A stretch of 64,000 nucleotides of DNA from Neptuniibacter caesariensis (GCF_000153345.1 NZ_CH724127.1:473528-537527), one strand, 5' to 3'. Shown: positions 27,492 to 36,371, counted from the first letter of the stretch. Numbers and translations: made by a program. Notes: generated from the letters alone by a model not told the origin.

Positions 27492-28538
27492 TCAGTGGCC
27501 AGAGATAAGCGCCCAGTTAAAATCTTTAATACGGGTTTCTGCAATATAGTAGACCGTACAGCCTGCGCGAACTCGCTGCTCTAGGGCCGGATTCACTTCG
27601 GGACGACCGTCACTGTCCAGATCAACCGCGATTAATGTCGCTGAATACTGCTCTTTTAATGGCACATAGAGATCACGTACTGACATCTCAGGAATGCTTT
27701 CAGGAACCACAACAGAATATTGCGTCATACCTGTTGTGGCATTGAGTAGTTCGTGATGCAAAATGCTGGAGCCTGGGTCCATCGCTGATTTAACCATCAT
27801 TTCTGTAGAAACGGATGGCGTACACTCAATGGTTGGGCAGTGCTGTTTGAGTAGTTTGCTCAGGCTCTCATCGCGAAAATAGGCGATGATGTGAGCGTGT
27901 GGATTAAGGTTGTAGATATTCAGAGCAGCACTGAGGGTCTGATCATCCTGGGTGCAATCGATGATAATGGTTGAAGCTTCTTTTAAACCGGCACGTTCCA
28001 GGCCGCTTTCATCATTGAGTGAAATGCAGCGGACAAACTCGATAACACCGGGTAGAGGGTTTTCCATCTCATCGGCTACACAGAGGCATATATCTCGATT
28101 TAGATTCTGCTTTGCTTCTGTCTTTAACAGCTTAAGCAGAGGGAGGGTACGGTGCTCATTCCATCCAACCACAACGATGTGATCATCTAAATTAAGTTCT
28201 TTAAGGCCCATAACACCTTTTCTCCACTGAAATGCGCTGAATGCGGCAAATTTGCCCACGGTAAGGGCAAACATACCTAAACCAAAAGGGATGATATAGA
28301 AAGCAACAATCGCTTTGCCTAAGGCGGTCTCAGGAGATAAGTCACCGTAGCCAACCGTTGAGGCTGTAACGACCAACCAGTATAGGTAGTCCTGATTAAT
28401 AAGATTACTTTCGCCGGCAAGAAACAGAAGGAGCCAGCTACTCACACCATATAACAGTAGTAATGCGAGTACGGCCTGCCATTTCATAATCTTAAAGTGA
28501 CGGTAGATTAGCTTCCGTAAGCTTTTGAAAATAGGCAT
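27492..28538 (-). CDS. Potassium channel protein with TrkA-N/RCK domain
   Basis: About 348 residues from ATG 28538; other starts at 28553 or further upstream are open and no clear ribosome binding site decides. Two membrane helices (residues ~20-40 and ~65-95) flank the pore with selectivity filter TVGYGD. A cytoplasmic RCK/TrkA-N part follows (DDHIVVVGWNEH, then DCTQDDQTLSAALNIYNLNP), which normally binds ligands to gate the channel. This is the two-helix Kch/MthK plan. A strong terminator and possible small RNA lie upstream. Confidence 0.88.
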   Translation of the reverse strand: MPIFKSLRKLIYRHFKIMKWQAVLALLLLYGVSSWLLLFLAGESNLINQDYLYWLVVTASTVGYGDLSPETALGKAIVAFYIIPFGLGMFALTVGKFAAFSAFQWRKGVMGLKELNLDDHIVVVGWNEHRTLPLLKLLKTEAKQNLNRDICLCVADEMENPLPGVIEFVRCISLNDESGLERAGLKEASTIIIDCTQDDQTLSAALNIYNLNPHAHIIAYFRDESLSKLLKQHCPTIECTPSVSTEMMVKSAMDPGSSILHHELLNATTGMTQYSVVVPESIPEMSVRDLYVPLKEQYSATLIAVDLDSDGRPEVNPALEQRVRAGCTVYYIAETRIKDFNWALISGH

Positions 28539-28632
28539 GAAAAAAGCGGCATCCATAGATTGAGCTAAGAATTTTACCGTGGAGCTAAGGCCGTAAACAA
28601 GTCGCGGTATGCTGGTGCGATAAAGACAAGGC

Positions 28633-28735
28633 AAAAAAAAGGCGTTGCTCCGCAGCGAGCAACGCCCAAATGGATTTTCTCTCCACTGGATCAAACAGCG
28701 GATTTAGATAGAGCCATAAATCGGTGAATACAGGG
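28633..28735 (-). ncRNA. Candidate small RNA or leader with strong terminator
   Basis: On the minus strand, a perfect 10-bp stem (GGCGTTGCTC/GAGCAACGCC, 28641-28666) is followed by eight T's, a textbook intrinsic terminator. No gene ends there on that strand. Upstream, TTGGAA and TAACAT with an 18-bp spacer make a weak promoter, which would give an RNA of about 100 nt. It could be a small RNA or an attenuated leader of the potassium-channel gene; a tiny frame (MALSKSAV) lies in it. The 5' end is a guess. Confidence 0.45.
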
Positions 28736-28827
28736 TGATGTTACATTAGAGGAATCTTAAATTCCAATTGGATATAAGTATATGTCTAATTGTTTGTTTG
28801 GCGCGATTGGCTGATGCAAAGGTTCTG

Positions 28828-28856
28828 TTAACTCTGAGTGATAAAAGGCATACAAT
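28828..28856 (+). promoter_or_regulatory. Promoter of the rmuC operon
   Basis: TTAACT (28828-28833) and TACAAT (28851-28856) with a 17-bp spacer, about 36 bp before the GTG start of the first gene. Fits a sigma-70 promoter. Confidence 0.55.
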
Positions 28857-28891
28857 GCGCCCTTTATAGTTTTGTTGTTTGGAGATTCATC

Positions 28892-29251
28892 GTGCCCATC
28901 ATTGATCCTCTGGTTATCTTCCTTGTTACAGGTCTGGTTTCACTTTCTGCCGCTCTGAGTGCAGGGGCGCTTAATAAACTGCCTGAAGAAGAAAAACCTG
29001 CCTTCGCTTCAACTAAGAATGGTACAGTTTCGATCATCATGGGCGGCAACCTTGCGGCTGTAACCCTGTTATTTGCGATGGCCTACGGCTTCAAAGAGCT
29101 GGACTGGTGGATTCCGTTACTCTGTATGTTCATCACTTTCCCTGTGATCCATGTTGTCATTATTCAGAAGGTTTTGGGCGATCTTAAAGCGCTCTTGATC
29201 ACTTCACCTTTGGTGCTGGTGGCGATGGCCGCTTTGTACCTTTATTGGTAA
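28892..29251 (+). CDS. Small integral membrane protein, unknown function
   Basis: A 119-residue protein from GTG 28892, chosen because GGAG lies 7 bp before it. Four hydrophobic helices are visible (about residues 5-25, 45-65, 70-90 and 98-118) with short loops. No family is recognised. It is the first gene of an operon with rmuC, which starts 9 bp after its stop. Confidence 0.7.
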   Translation: MPIIDPLVIFLVTGLVSLSAALSAGALNKLPEEEKPAFASTKNGTVSIIMGGNLAAVTLLFAMAYGFKELDWWIPLLCMFITFPVIHVVIIQKVLGDLKALLITSPLVLVAMAALYLYW

Positions 29252-29260
29252 AGAAACATT

Positions 29261-30739
29261 ATGACCTGGGACCTATCGTCTCTTGATCTGACAAGCCTGC
29301 TGTTAGGTTTAGCAGCAGGTGGTTTTACCATTCTCCTCCTCTCTTATTTTACTTCCCGTATTCAGCGCCAGAAATGGCTTGATCTGGAAGCCGCTGCGGC
29401 GCAAGAAAAAGCTAATCTGCTGGCATCTGAGCAAGCGATCACTCTGCGCTTGAATGAAGCAACTGAAGCGTTACAGCAGCTCAGAAGTGAACAACACCAC
29501 ACCGAGCTACAGCGCGAGCGTCTGACCGAAAGACTAAGAGGCATTGAGCCTCTGTTAACGACGGCGGTTCAGGAAAAGAAACATCTGGAAAAAAAGCTGG
29601 AGCAGACCGCCTTTCAGTTGGCTGACCGAAGTGAAGTCGTCGCAGAACTTGAGACACGACTGGAAGCTGAAAGAGAGGCTCACGCCGATAAACTAAAGAC
29701 CCTGGAGCAAGCACGCGAGCAACTTCGCGAAGAGTTCCAGAATGTGGCTAACCGGATTTTTGATGAGAAGAGTAAACAGTTCCGCGATAGCAATCAGGAG
29801 AATCTGGGACAGTTACTCAATCCGTTGAAAGATCAGTTGGGTGATTTTAAGCGCAAGGTTGAGGATGTATACGACAAAGAGGCGAAAGATCGTCGTGCCC
29901 TTCATGAGCAGATCAATCACTTGCGTGACCTCAACCAACAGATGAGTGAGGATGCTATTAACCTGACTAAAGCCCTAAAAGGCGATAGTAAGGCGCAAGG
30001 TAACTGGGGTGAAGTGATCCTGGAGAGGGCGCTTGAAGAGTCGGGTTTACGCAAAGGCTATGAGTTTGAACTTCAGGTAGCTGTCACGGAAGAGGGGCAG
30101 AGGTATTTGCCTGATGCGGTGATCCATCTACCTGACGGAAAAGATATCATCGTTGATTCCAAAGTGTCTTTGACAGCCTATGAACGTTACTGTGCAGCAG
30201 AAGATCCGGCTGAAAAGGCCCGTTTCCTTCGCGAACACCTGCTCTCTGTCAGAGGTCATATCAAGGGCTTGAGTGAAAAAGCCTATCAAGGCCTGAGTGA
30301 TATACGAAGCCTCGACTTTGTGCTTTTGTTTATCCCGATTGAAGGGGCTTTTCTACTTGCCTTAGAAAAGGAGCCTGCGCTTTTTAAAGAGGCGTTTGAT
30401 CGGAATATCATGCTGGTGAGCCCGGCAACGTTGATGGTTACCTTAAGGACCATTCACAACATCTGGCGTTATGAGCATCAAAACCAGAATGCGCAGGAGA
30501 TCGCCAAAAGAGGCGGTGAGCTTCATGATAAGTTTGTTGGTTTCCTGGAATCCCTTGATGATATAGGGCGTAATCTGGACAGAACCCAACAAGCCTTTGA
30601 TACTGCGCATAAACGTCTGGCAAGTGGTAGGGGTAATCTGGTCAGCCAGGTGGCGATGCTGCAAAAGTTAGGTGCCGAAGGCAAAAAACAGATTTCCAAA
30701 GAGCTGGTGGATCGTGCAATCGAGAGTGATAAGTCATGA
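29261..30739 (+). CDS. rmuC: DNA recombination protein RmuC
   Basis: A 492-residue protein with an N-terminal membrane helix (about 10-27), a long coiled coil (about 40-190) rich in Leu, Glu and Arg, and a C-terminal RmuC nuclease-like domain. The PD-(D/E)XK core is visible as LPDAVIHLPDGKDIIVDSKV. RmuC limits recombination at inverted repeats in E. coli. The length fits the family, and the next gene overlaps its stop by 4 bp. Confidence 0.93.
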   Translation: MTWDLSSLDLTSLLLGLAAGGFTILLLSYFTSRIQRQKWLDLEAAAAQEKANLLASEQAITLRLNEATEALQQLRSEQHHTELQRERLTERLRGIEPLLTTAVQEKKHLEKKLEQTAFQLADRSEVVAELETRLEAEREAHADKLKTLEQAREQLREEFQNVANRIFDEKSKQFRDSNQENLGQLLNPLKDQLGDFKRKVEDVYDKEAKDRRALHEQINHLRDLNQQMSEDAINLTKALKGDSKAQGNWGEVILERALEESGLRKGYEFELQVAVTEEGQRYLPDAVIHLPDGKDIIVDSKVSLTAYERYCAAEDPAEKARFLREHLLSVRGHIKGLSEKAYQGLSDIRSLDFVLLFIPIEGAFLLALEKEPALFKEAFDRNIMLVSPATLMVTLRTIHNIWRYEHQNQNAQEIAKRGGELHDKFVGFLESLDDIGRNLDRTQQAFDTAHKRLASGRGNLVSQVAMLQKLGAEGKKQISKELVDRAIESDKS

Positions 30740-31389
30740 TCTCCATTATTGGTTATGGTTCACTGCTATCGGAATCCTCTGCTCGTGAAACCGTACCTGA
30801 TCTCTGTAATTTCCGGCTGGTCCGTGTGCCGGGTTATCGGCGCATCTTTAACAAAGTAGGAATTGTTTTCTTAAGCCGGCATGGAGCCGACCCCCAGTCC
30901 TTGCAGTTGGCATCCTGTGCTACGGAGGCAGATAAGACATCGGTTCTGATATGTTCGCAATTTGAATGTTCAGAAGAAAGCTTCAGTGAGCTTTACGAAC
31001 GTGAGCACCGCTTTGAATGGGTTGATGTTGAAAGCGTTGATTCATCAGGGGTGAAAACGGTAGCGAAGATGTGCACACAGTCGACTGATGAGCATTATCG
31101 CTTTCAGAAATGCGGCTCTGAGAAAGAGTTCTATGAGCGGGTAGGACGTTATTATCAGGGGCCTCTCTGGCGAGATGATATTTTGCCTTTTCCTCGTTAT
31201 CTGGCATTCTGCTTACAAGCTGCTGAGGGGCAGGGGGCTGATGTTCTGGATAACTTCCTGGATACCTCATATCTAGCCGACGGTTGTACTAGCATACGCC
31301 GTTATCTTGATTCGGAGCTGGGTTTCGATTGGCGGAACTACGATTGCAGTTACTCCTATCAATCTAAGGAACCTGCGAATAAGTCCTGA
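30736..31389 (+). CDS. Gamma-glutamylcyclotransferase-like protein, C-terminus altered by insertion
   Basis: ATG overlaps the rmuC stop (ATGA), so the two are coupled. The N-terminus IIGYGSLLSESSARETVP has the Y-G-S-L loop of the AIG2/gamma-glutamylcyclotransferase fold, whose members open gamma-glutamyl amines to 5-oxoproline. The last residues (KEPANKS) are read from an insertion-sequence end starting at 31368, so the native C-terminus was replaced. About 210 native residues remain, and the enzyme may still fold. Confidence 0.75.
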   Translation: MISIIGYGSLLSESSARETVPDLCNFRLVRVPGYRRIFNKVGIVFLSRHGADPQSLQLASCATEADKTSVLICSQFECSEESFSELYEREHRFEWVDVESVDSSGVKTVAKMCTQSTDEHYRFQKCGSEKEFYERVGRYYQGPLWRDDILPFPRYLAFCLQAAEGQGADVLDNFLDTSYLADGCTSIRRYLDSELGFDWRNYDCSYSYQSKEPANKS

Positions 31390-31466
31390 ACGACTTTTCT
31401 ATGCCCTTTGGGTACAGGCTTTCAGAGCGGTTCGAGATCAAGGCAACGATTACAGACATACTAGTT
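31368..31466 (+). mobile_element. Insertion-sequence end remnant
   Basis: Starts GGAACCTGCGAATAAGTCC after TAA, the same end as the MITE at 4068-4330. The likeness continues through GGCAACGATTACAGACAT (MITE: GGCAATAATTACAGTCAT). No opposite end and no transposase frame follow, so this is a truncated relic. Confidence 0.6.
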
Positions 31467-31670
31467 GTACGTCGAATTCCCTAAATAAGCCTACCTCCTT
31501 TTGTAGGATCCACCCTTACGCTCGTTTGAGCGATTGGCTACTGAAAAGCGTCAAACCGTAGCTGTATATTTTGACCTGTCTCTATTCAAAATCTTGTCCT
31601 CCTGAATCAAATTCATAGTTAAAAAGCCATTTTAAATAGCTTATAAATTGAACAGTTTAGGCTGTTACTT

Positions 31671-31818
31671 ATGCAAATTCAGATATTGATGATTCCGTGA
31701 AAAATCAAAATTCAGTTTTGAGTTAATTGAGATTTATCAAAATTAAGTTTTGATTTATTTGAGAATAATCAAAATTAAATATTGATTTATAATAAAATAA
31801 TCAAAATTAAGTTTTGAT
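31671..31818. repeat. Array of 32-bp repeats with dyad symmetry upstream of ftsA
   Basis: Four units start at 31704, 31736, 31768 and 31800, exactly 32 bp apart. Each contains a 19-bp dyad ATCAAAATTAAGTTTTGAT (7-bp arms ATCAAAA/TTTTGAT) with small changes. A fifth, weaker unit lies at 31671-31690. The whole is very AT-rich and ends about 275 bp before ftsA. Three-turn spacing puts all dyads on one face of the helix, suggesting binding sites for a protein that acts as an array. Confidence 0.8.
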
Positions 31819-32094
31819 TTATTCGCGTTTTTTAAGCTGTTGAAAGAAGAGGTTATATTTTAATCATCAAGCAAAAGTGCAAAGGCGGCTTTCAGTAGCT
31901 TCTTGAAATTTATAAGGATTTTTTCTCAACCTTTTTTCTTTGTTGCCGATAGTAAATTTATAGCCAGTGGATTTTATTTTTTAAGATTGCCTAAAAAGTA
32001 TTCAGAATTTAAAAAAATTCATTGAAAAAAGGTTGGTTTGTTTTTCTTATTTAGTAAAATTAAGTCAGCTAGTAAAAATATTTGGCAAGATAAA

Positions 32095-33333
32095 ATGACA
32101 GCTCACTCTAATATGATCGTTGCACTTGATATTGGTACCTCCAAGGTTGTTTGCCTTGTGGGTGAGATCAATGTCGACGGCAGCATTGACATCGTTGGTA
32201 TCGGTTCCCATCCATCCCGTGGATTAAAGAAAGGGGTGGTGGTGAACATTGAGTCTACCGTGAGCTCCATTCAACGCGCGGTTGAAGAAGCCGAATTGAT
32301 GGCCGGTTGCAAAATCCACTCCGTAACCGTTGGGATTGCTGGAAGTCATATCAATAGTCTGAACTCGCACGGCATTGTGGCAGTTCGTGACCGAGAAGTG
32401 ACTGATTATGATCTGGAAAGGGTCATCGATGCAGCGCGCGCTGTTGCGATTCCTGCAGATCAGAAGATTCTGCATATCCTGCCTCAGGAATATGAGATTG
32501 ATAATTCAGAGGGTATTCGTGAGCCTCTGGGTATGTCCGGTGTGCGCCTTGAAGCGAAAGTGCATCTGGTAACCGGATCAGTGAACGCTGCGCAGAACAT
32601 TGAGAAATGTGTTCGCCGTTGTGGTTTAGAAGTTGATCATTTGGTGTTGGAACAACTTGCATCCAGTTACTCCGTTTTAACGGAAGACGAGAAAGAGCTG
32701 GGCGTATGTATGGTCGATATCGGTGGGGGTACATCGGATATCTCCATTTTCACCGGTGGTGCCATTCGCCACACAGCAGTCATTCCTATTGCTGGTGATC
32801 AGGTAACCAATGATATCGCTATGGCGCTGCGCACACCGATGCAGCATGCAGAAGATATCAAAATTAAATATGCCTGCGCGCTTGCGCAGTTGGCTGGACC
32901 TGATGAAACCATCATGGTTCCGGGTGTTGGTGACAGACCATCACGGACATTGTCACGACAAGCATTAGCTGAGGTGGTTGAGCCTCGCTATGAAGAGTTA
33001 TTCAACCTGGTTCAGGCTGAGCTGCGTCGCAGTGGCTTCGAGGACCTGGTTGCGGCAGGCATTGTGCTAACTGGCGGAACTTCCAAGATGGAAGGCGCCG
33101 TTGAGCTTGCTGAAGAGATTTTCCACATGCCGGTGCGCCTTGCCTCACCGCATGGGGTAAAAGGAATGGAAGATATTTTGGGTAACCCTATCTATGCAAC
33201 AGGTATGGGGTTGCTGCTTTACGCTCATGACGATCTGGGTAATGAGCCTGCGCAGGAAATTCCTGAAGTAGAGCTGGTCGAGCAGGTGAGCGTAATTAAT
33301 AAGATGAAGACCTGGTTTCAAGGTAATTTCTGA
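32095..33333 (+). CDS. ftsA: Cell division protein FtsA
   Basis: A 412-residue actin-like protein from ATG 32095 (a TTG at 32038 is also open). ATP-binding motifs are VALDIGTSKVVCLVGE, VDIGGGTSDISIF and AAGIVLTGGTSKMEG. The C-terminal KMKTWFQGNF is the amphipathic helix that ties the FtsZ ring to the membrane. The gene is followed by ftsZ after 81 bp, but no ftsQ or ddl lies upstream as in the standard dcw cluster. A long AT-rich leader with a 32-bp repeat array precedes it. Confidence 0.96.
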   Translation: MTAHSNMIVALDIGTSKVVCLVGEINVDGSIDIVGIGSHPSRGLKKGVVVNIESTVSSIQRAVEEAELMAGCKIHSVTVGIAGSHINSLNSHGIVAVRDREVTDYDLERVIDAARAVAIPADQKILHILPQEYEIDNSEGIREPLGMSGVRLEAKVHLVTGSVNAAQNIEKCVRRCGLEVDHLVLEQLASSYSVLTEDEKELGVCMVDIGGGTSDISIFTGGAIRHTAVIPIAGDQVTNDIAMALRTPMQHAEDIKIKYACALAQLAGPDETIMVPGVGDRPSRTLSRQALAEVVEPRYEELFNLVQAELRRSGFEDLVAAGIVLTGGTSKMEGAVELAEEIFHMPVRLASPHGVKGMEDILGNPIYATGMGLLLYAHDDLGNEPAQEIPEVELVEQVSVINKMKTWFQGNF

Positions 33334-33414
33334 AACCGGGATACAGGTTAACGGAAGAAAACAATATTAAGCGCTGGTCGTATAACAAAGCGCAAAATCT
33401 GGAAGGAGATCGGT

Positions 33415-34635
33415 ATGTTTGAGTTGGCAGATAGCATCCCGCAAAGCGCCGTCATTAAGGTTGTCGGTGTTGGTGGTGGTGGCGGTAATGCCGTACAGCA
33501 CATGGTTAGCTGTGATGTTGATGGGGTTGAGTTCATCTGTGCGAATACAGATGCTCAGGCGCTGGATAACATGCATTCTAAAACAGTCATTCAGATCGGT
33601 GGTGAACTGACTAAAGGTCTGGGTGCGGGTGCAAACCCTGAAGTTGGCCGTCAGGCAGCTTTGGAAGATCGCGAACGTCTGGCCGAAATGCTGGATGGTG
33701 CGGACATGGTTTTCATCACTGCTGGCATGGGTGGCGGTACCGGTACAGGTGCAGCACCTATCGTTGCTGAAGTAGCGCGTGATTTGGGTATTCTGACCGT
33801 TGCGGTTGTGACTAAACCGTTTACGTTTGAAGGTCGCAAGCGTCTTAAGATCGCTGAAGAAGGGATTAAAGAGCTGAAAGAGAATGTTGATTCTCTGATC
33901 ATTATCCCTAATGAAAAGCTTTTACCTGTACTAGGTAAAAATACGAGTCTGATTAATGCTTTCAATACATGTAATGATGTACTGAAAGGTGCGGTGCAGG
34001 GTATCGCTGATCTGATTATCCGTCCGGGTATGATCAACGTTGACTTTGCAGACGTGCGCACCGTCATGTCCGAAATGGGTATGGCGATGATGGGTAGCGG
34101 TAGTGGCCGTGGCGAAGACCGTGCAACTGAAGCAACGGAAGCCGCGATTAACAGCCCATTGCTTGAGGACGTAGACCTGAAGGGGGCGAGTGGTATTCTG
34201 GTGAATATCACCGCTGGTCTCGACCTCAGTCTGGGTGAGTTCTCGGAAGTGGGTAACATCGTTGAAGAGTATGCTTCTGAGAACGCCACTATCGTCGTTG
34301 GTACAGTTATCGATCCTGAGCTGACTGATGAGCTTACGGTAACTGTCGTTGCGACAGGCCTGGGTCGAGCTGAAGAAGCCCAGGTTGAGGTTGTTAATAC
34401 GGGAACTGGCCGTGCCTCTGCAGTGGCTACTGCAGCGGGCGCAGCGACTGATTTCGATCAGTTGGAACTGCCAGCGGTAATGCGTACAAACCGTAGTGAA
34501 GCGCCAAAAGAGCGTGCTCAACCAGTTGAGATTCACCGTGAAGTTGAATCTGAGCAACCGGTAATGCAGAAGACAGGTACGGATGATCTGGAGTTCCTGG
34601 ATATCCCTGCTTTCCTGCGTCGTCAGGCTGACTAA
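33415..34635 (+). CDS. ftsZ: Cell division protein FtsZ
   Basis: A 406-residue tubulin-like GTPase that forms the division ring. The tubulin signature GMGGGTGTGAAP is present, with the N-terminal IKVVGVGGGGGNAVQHM. The linker from about residue 320 is Ala/Glu-rich and variable, and the tail LEFLDIPAFLRRQAD is the conserved peptide that binds FtsA and ZipA. The start is preceded by GGAG at good distance. Full length and intact. Downstream is not lpxC but a terminator and a diguanylate cyclase. Confidence 0.98.
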   Translation: MFELADSIPQSAVIKVVGVGGGGGNAVQHMVSCDVDGVEFICANTDAQALDNMHSKTVIQIGGELTKGLGAGANPEVGRQAALEDRERLAEMLDGADMVFITAGMGGGTGTGAAPIVAEVARDLGILTVAVVTKPFTFEGRKRLKIAEEGIKELKENVDSLIIIPNEKLLPVLGKNTSLINAFNTCNDVLKGAVQGIADLIIRPGMINVDFADVRTVMSEMGMAMMGSGSGRGEDRATEATEAAINSPLLEDVDLKGASGILVNITAGLDLSLGEFSEVGNIVEEYASENATIVVGTVIDPELTDELTVTVVATGLGRAEEAQVEVVNTGTGRASAVATAAGAATDFDQLELPAVMRTNRSEAPKERAQPVEIHREVESEQPVMQKTGTDDLEFLDIPAFLRRQAD

Positions 34636-34674
34636 TTATTTAATATTGTTTTCTATACCTTCCAGGTATTACTT

Positions 34675-34704
34675 AGCCCGGTTATTTTAACCGGGCTTTT
34701 TTTG
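34675..34704 (+). terminator. Terminator after ftsZ
   Basis: Perfect 10-bp stem AGCCCGGTTA/TAACCGGGCT with a TTT loop and a run of seven T's. It also lies beyond the end of the convergent cyclase gene. Confidence 0.92.
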
Positions 34705-34724
34705 TTTCTAGCGCTTTTAAAAGA

Positions 34725-35978
34725 TTAGGTGCGGTTTGCCTTTCGGCGTTGCTTCTCTTGATACATACGCGCATCCGCGGTTTCAATCAGTTCCAGGCCT
34801 TGGTCAGACGCTGATTCGCTAGGAAACTCCGCAGTGCCGCTGCTGAACTGAGTGAACAGAACCTGGCCTTTGTAATAGTAGGGCTCTGTGGATGTGATCT
34901 CTTCAATACGAGCAAATAAACCCTCAGCCATCTCTTTGCTGCAATCGGGAAGCAGTACAATAAACTCATCGCCTCCATAGCGGATGACTTTGTCGGTCAT
35001 GCGCAGGTTATGACGGAGCACCTTGCAGAAATGCGCCAGGATCTCATCGCCTGCCTGATGGCCGTGGGTATCATTGATCTGCTTAAATCCGTTCAAATCG
35101 ATCATCGCGATGGTCATCGGTTTCTTCTGGCGGATCGCGCGTACAGTTTCTTCGGTGAATAAACGGTCGAGTTGATGGCGATTATAGGTGCTGGTTAGTG
35201 TATCGAAGATAGAAACCTCTTCTACTTTCTGGAAAGCCGAGTGCAGCAGCTCTTGCTGGGCATTAAACGAGTGCTCAATGCTGAGGATCTCTTTAAGGTC
35301 AGAATCCAGTTCCAGTCTTTCATTAAGGTCATGGTGGCCTTCAGTCTCTTTAAGCTTTCGCTCGAGTTTCTGGAGCGGCCGGATCATATGCGACAACAGG
35401 TCGGTAGAGAGTGCCAGATAGGAAGAGATAATCGTGATGCTAAAAACCAGAAACAGCCCCATCAGAACTTCGGAAATTGGAATTCTGACCCGATGGGCAG
35501 GAAAGCTAACATCTAAAACACCCGCCAGATCACCTACCGCCACATTCTGGTGGCAGGCCAGGCATTCCTGTTGAAAATTGATGGAGCGAAAATAGTGAAT
35601 CTTCTCTAGCGATTCGACATGAGTAGCGTCAGGACTTCCGTTTAAATGGGCAAGTATCTCCTGAGTGAGTTCGCGCCCCTCACCGAATTGATTTTGTATC
35701 GCTTCACTACGATACATTGAGTAGGTGATATCAGGCGCGTGATCATTAATCTCAGCAATGAGCTGGTCCACCTCTTCGTAACTAGCGCCTCTGTCCATGG
35801 CTTGACGAAGCTCTTTAAATACCAATTGTCCTAGGTACTGGCCTTCCTGGCGTAGATCCTTCTCTATAGATAGAAAGATAAGAGTGGCGACAATAATCAG
35901 GGCAAAAAATGTGCTGATTATTGACGAGCGATACAGGGAGTTAAACAGGGCGTTCTTTAGGCTGGTAACGGGCCGCAT
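34725..35978 (-). CDS. Diguanylate cyclase with heme-binding periplasmic sensor
   Basis: A 417-residue membrane protein. A helix at about 18-38 precedes a periplasmic sensor holding CLACHQ near residue 137, the CxxCH motif for covalent c-type heme, as in DUF3365/Tll0287-type domains. A second helix (about 168-190) is followed by a linker and a GGDEF domain. The active site is GGDEF near residue 334, with an RMTD inhibitory site five residues before it. The protein likely makes c-di-GMP in response to a gas, redox state or ligand sensed at the heme. The gene stands alone, convergent with ftsZ. Confidence 0.9.
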   Translation of the reverse strand: MRPVTSLKNALFNSLYRSSIISTFFALIIVATLIFLSIEKDLRQEGQYLGQLVFKELRQAMDRGASYEEVDQLIAEINDHAPDITYSMYRSEAIQNQFGEGRELTQEILAHLNGSPDATHVESLEKIHYFRSINFQQECLACHQNVAVGDLAGVLDVSFPAHRVRIPISEVLMGLFLVFSITIISSYLALSTDLLSHMIRPLQKLERKLKETEGHHDLNERLELDSDLKEILSIEHSFNAQQELLHSAFQKVEEVSIFDTLTSTYNRHQLDRLFTEETVRAIRQKKPMTIAMIDLNGFKQINDTHGHQAGDEILAHFCKVLRHNLRMTDKVIRYGGDEFIVLLPDCSKEMAEGLFARIEEITSTEPYYYKGQVLFTQFSSGTAEFPSESASDQGLELIETADARMYQEKQRRKANRT

Positions 35979-36131
35979 TACTTGGTGAATCTCTAGAGTT
36001 TTTAGTTATTGAATGTTTAGTTTACTAAGCCGTAAACCCAAGGGGTAGTGTAATTTTCGACCAATCGGTCGGTCGTTTGATCTGTGTCGTAATCACTTCG
36101 GAAATTATTTTTCTTTTTTTAGCTAAATGCC

Positions 36132-36159
36132 TTGCGGTGTCACAAGGCTATGCTAAAAT
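36132..36159 (+). promoter_or_regulatory. Promoter of the tRNA-Ser gene
   Basis: TTGCGG and TAAAAT with a 16-bp spacer, followed by GCGCGCC. The GC-rich discriminator is typical of stable-RNA promoters under stringent control. It lies about 50 bp before the tRNA. Confidence 0.55.
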
Positions 36160-36209
36160 GCGCGCCTCGTTGGTTGAGACAAGTCTTTTCACTAACGAGT
36201 TTTAGAGCT

Positions 36210-36297
36210 GGTCAGGTGTCCGAGTGGCCGAAGGAGCACGCCTGGAAAGTGTGTATACGGAAACGTATCGAGGGTTCGAATCCCTCCCTGACCGCCA
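36210..36297 (+). tRNA. tRNA-Ser (anticodon GGA)
   Basis: An 88-nt tRNA with acceptor GGTCAGG pairing with CCTGACC, discriminator G and encoded CCA. The anticodon loop CTGGAAA has GGA at 36244-36246, reading UCC and UCU. The long variable arm is typical of serine tRNAs. The T-loop reads TTCGAAT. Its 3' end is the repeat copied four more times downstream. Confidence 0.97.
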
Positions 36298-36371
36298 TTG
36301 ATTTATAACGAAAAAGCCTTGCTTAACCGCAGGGCTTTTTTGTGTCTGTAACTTGAGGGATGAGAACCCGA
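36279..36371 (+). repeat. tRNA-Ser 3'-end repeat, copy A (within the tRNA)
   Basis: AATCCCTCCCTGACCGCC followed by a terminator (AGCC..GC/GC..GGCT stem and T6, about 36314-36342) and TGAGGGATGAGAACCCGA. This is the genuine tRNA end and serves as the left attachment-like site of the array. Confidence 0.85.

Noticed and set aside
31671-31818. CRISPR array
   Set aside because: The 32-bp units are tandem repeats whose spacers are also alike and only 13 bp long; no cas genes are near.
33651-34557. Two long minus-strand frames within ftsZ
   Set aside because: Both overlap the intact ftsZ and show low-complexity Ser/Arg-rich translation with no start signals.
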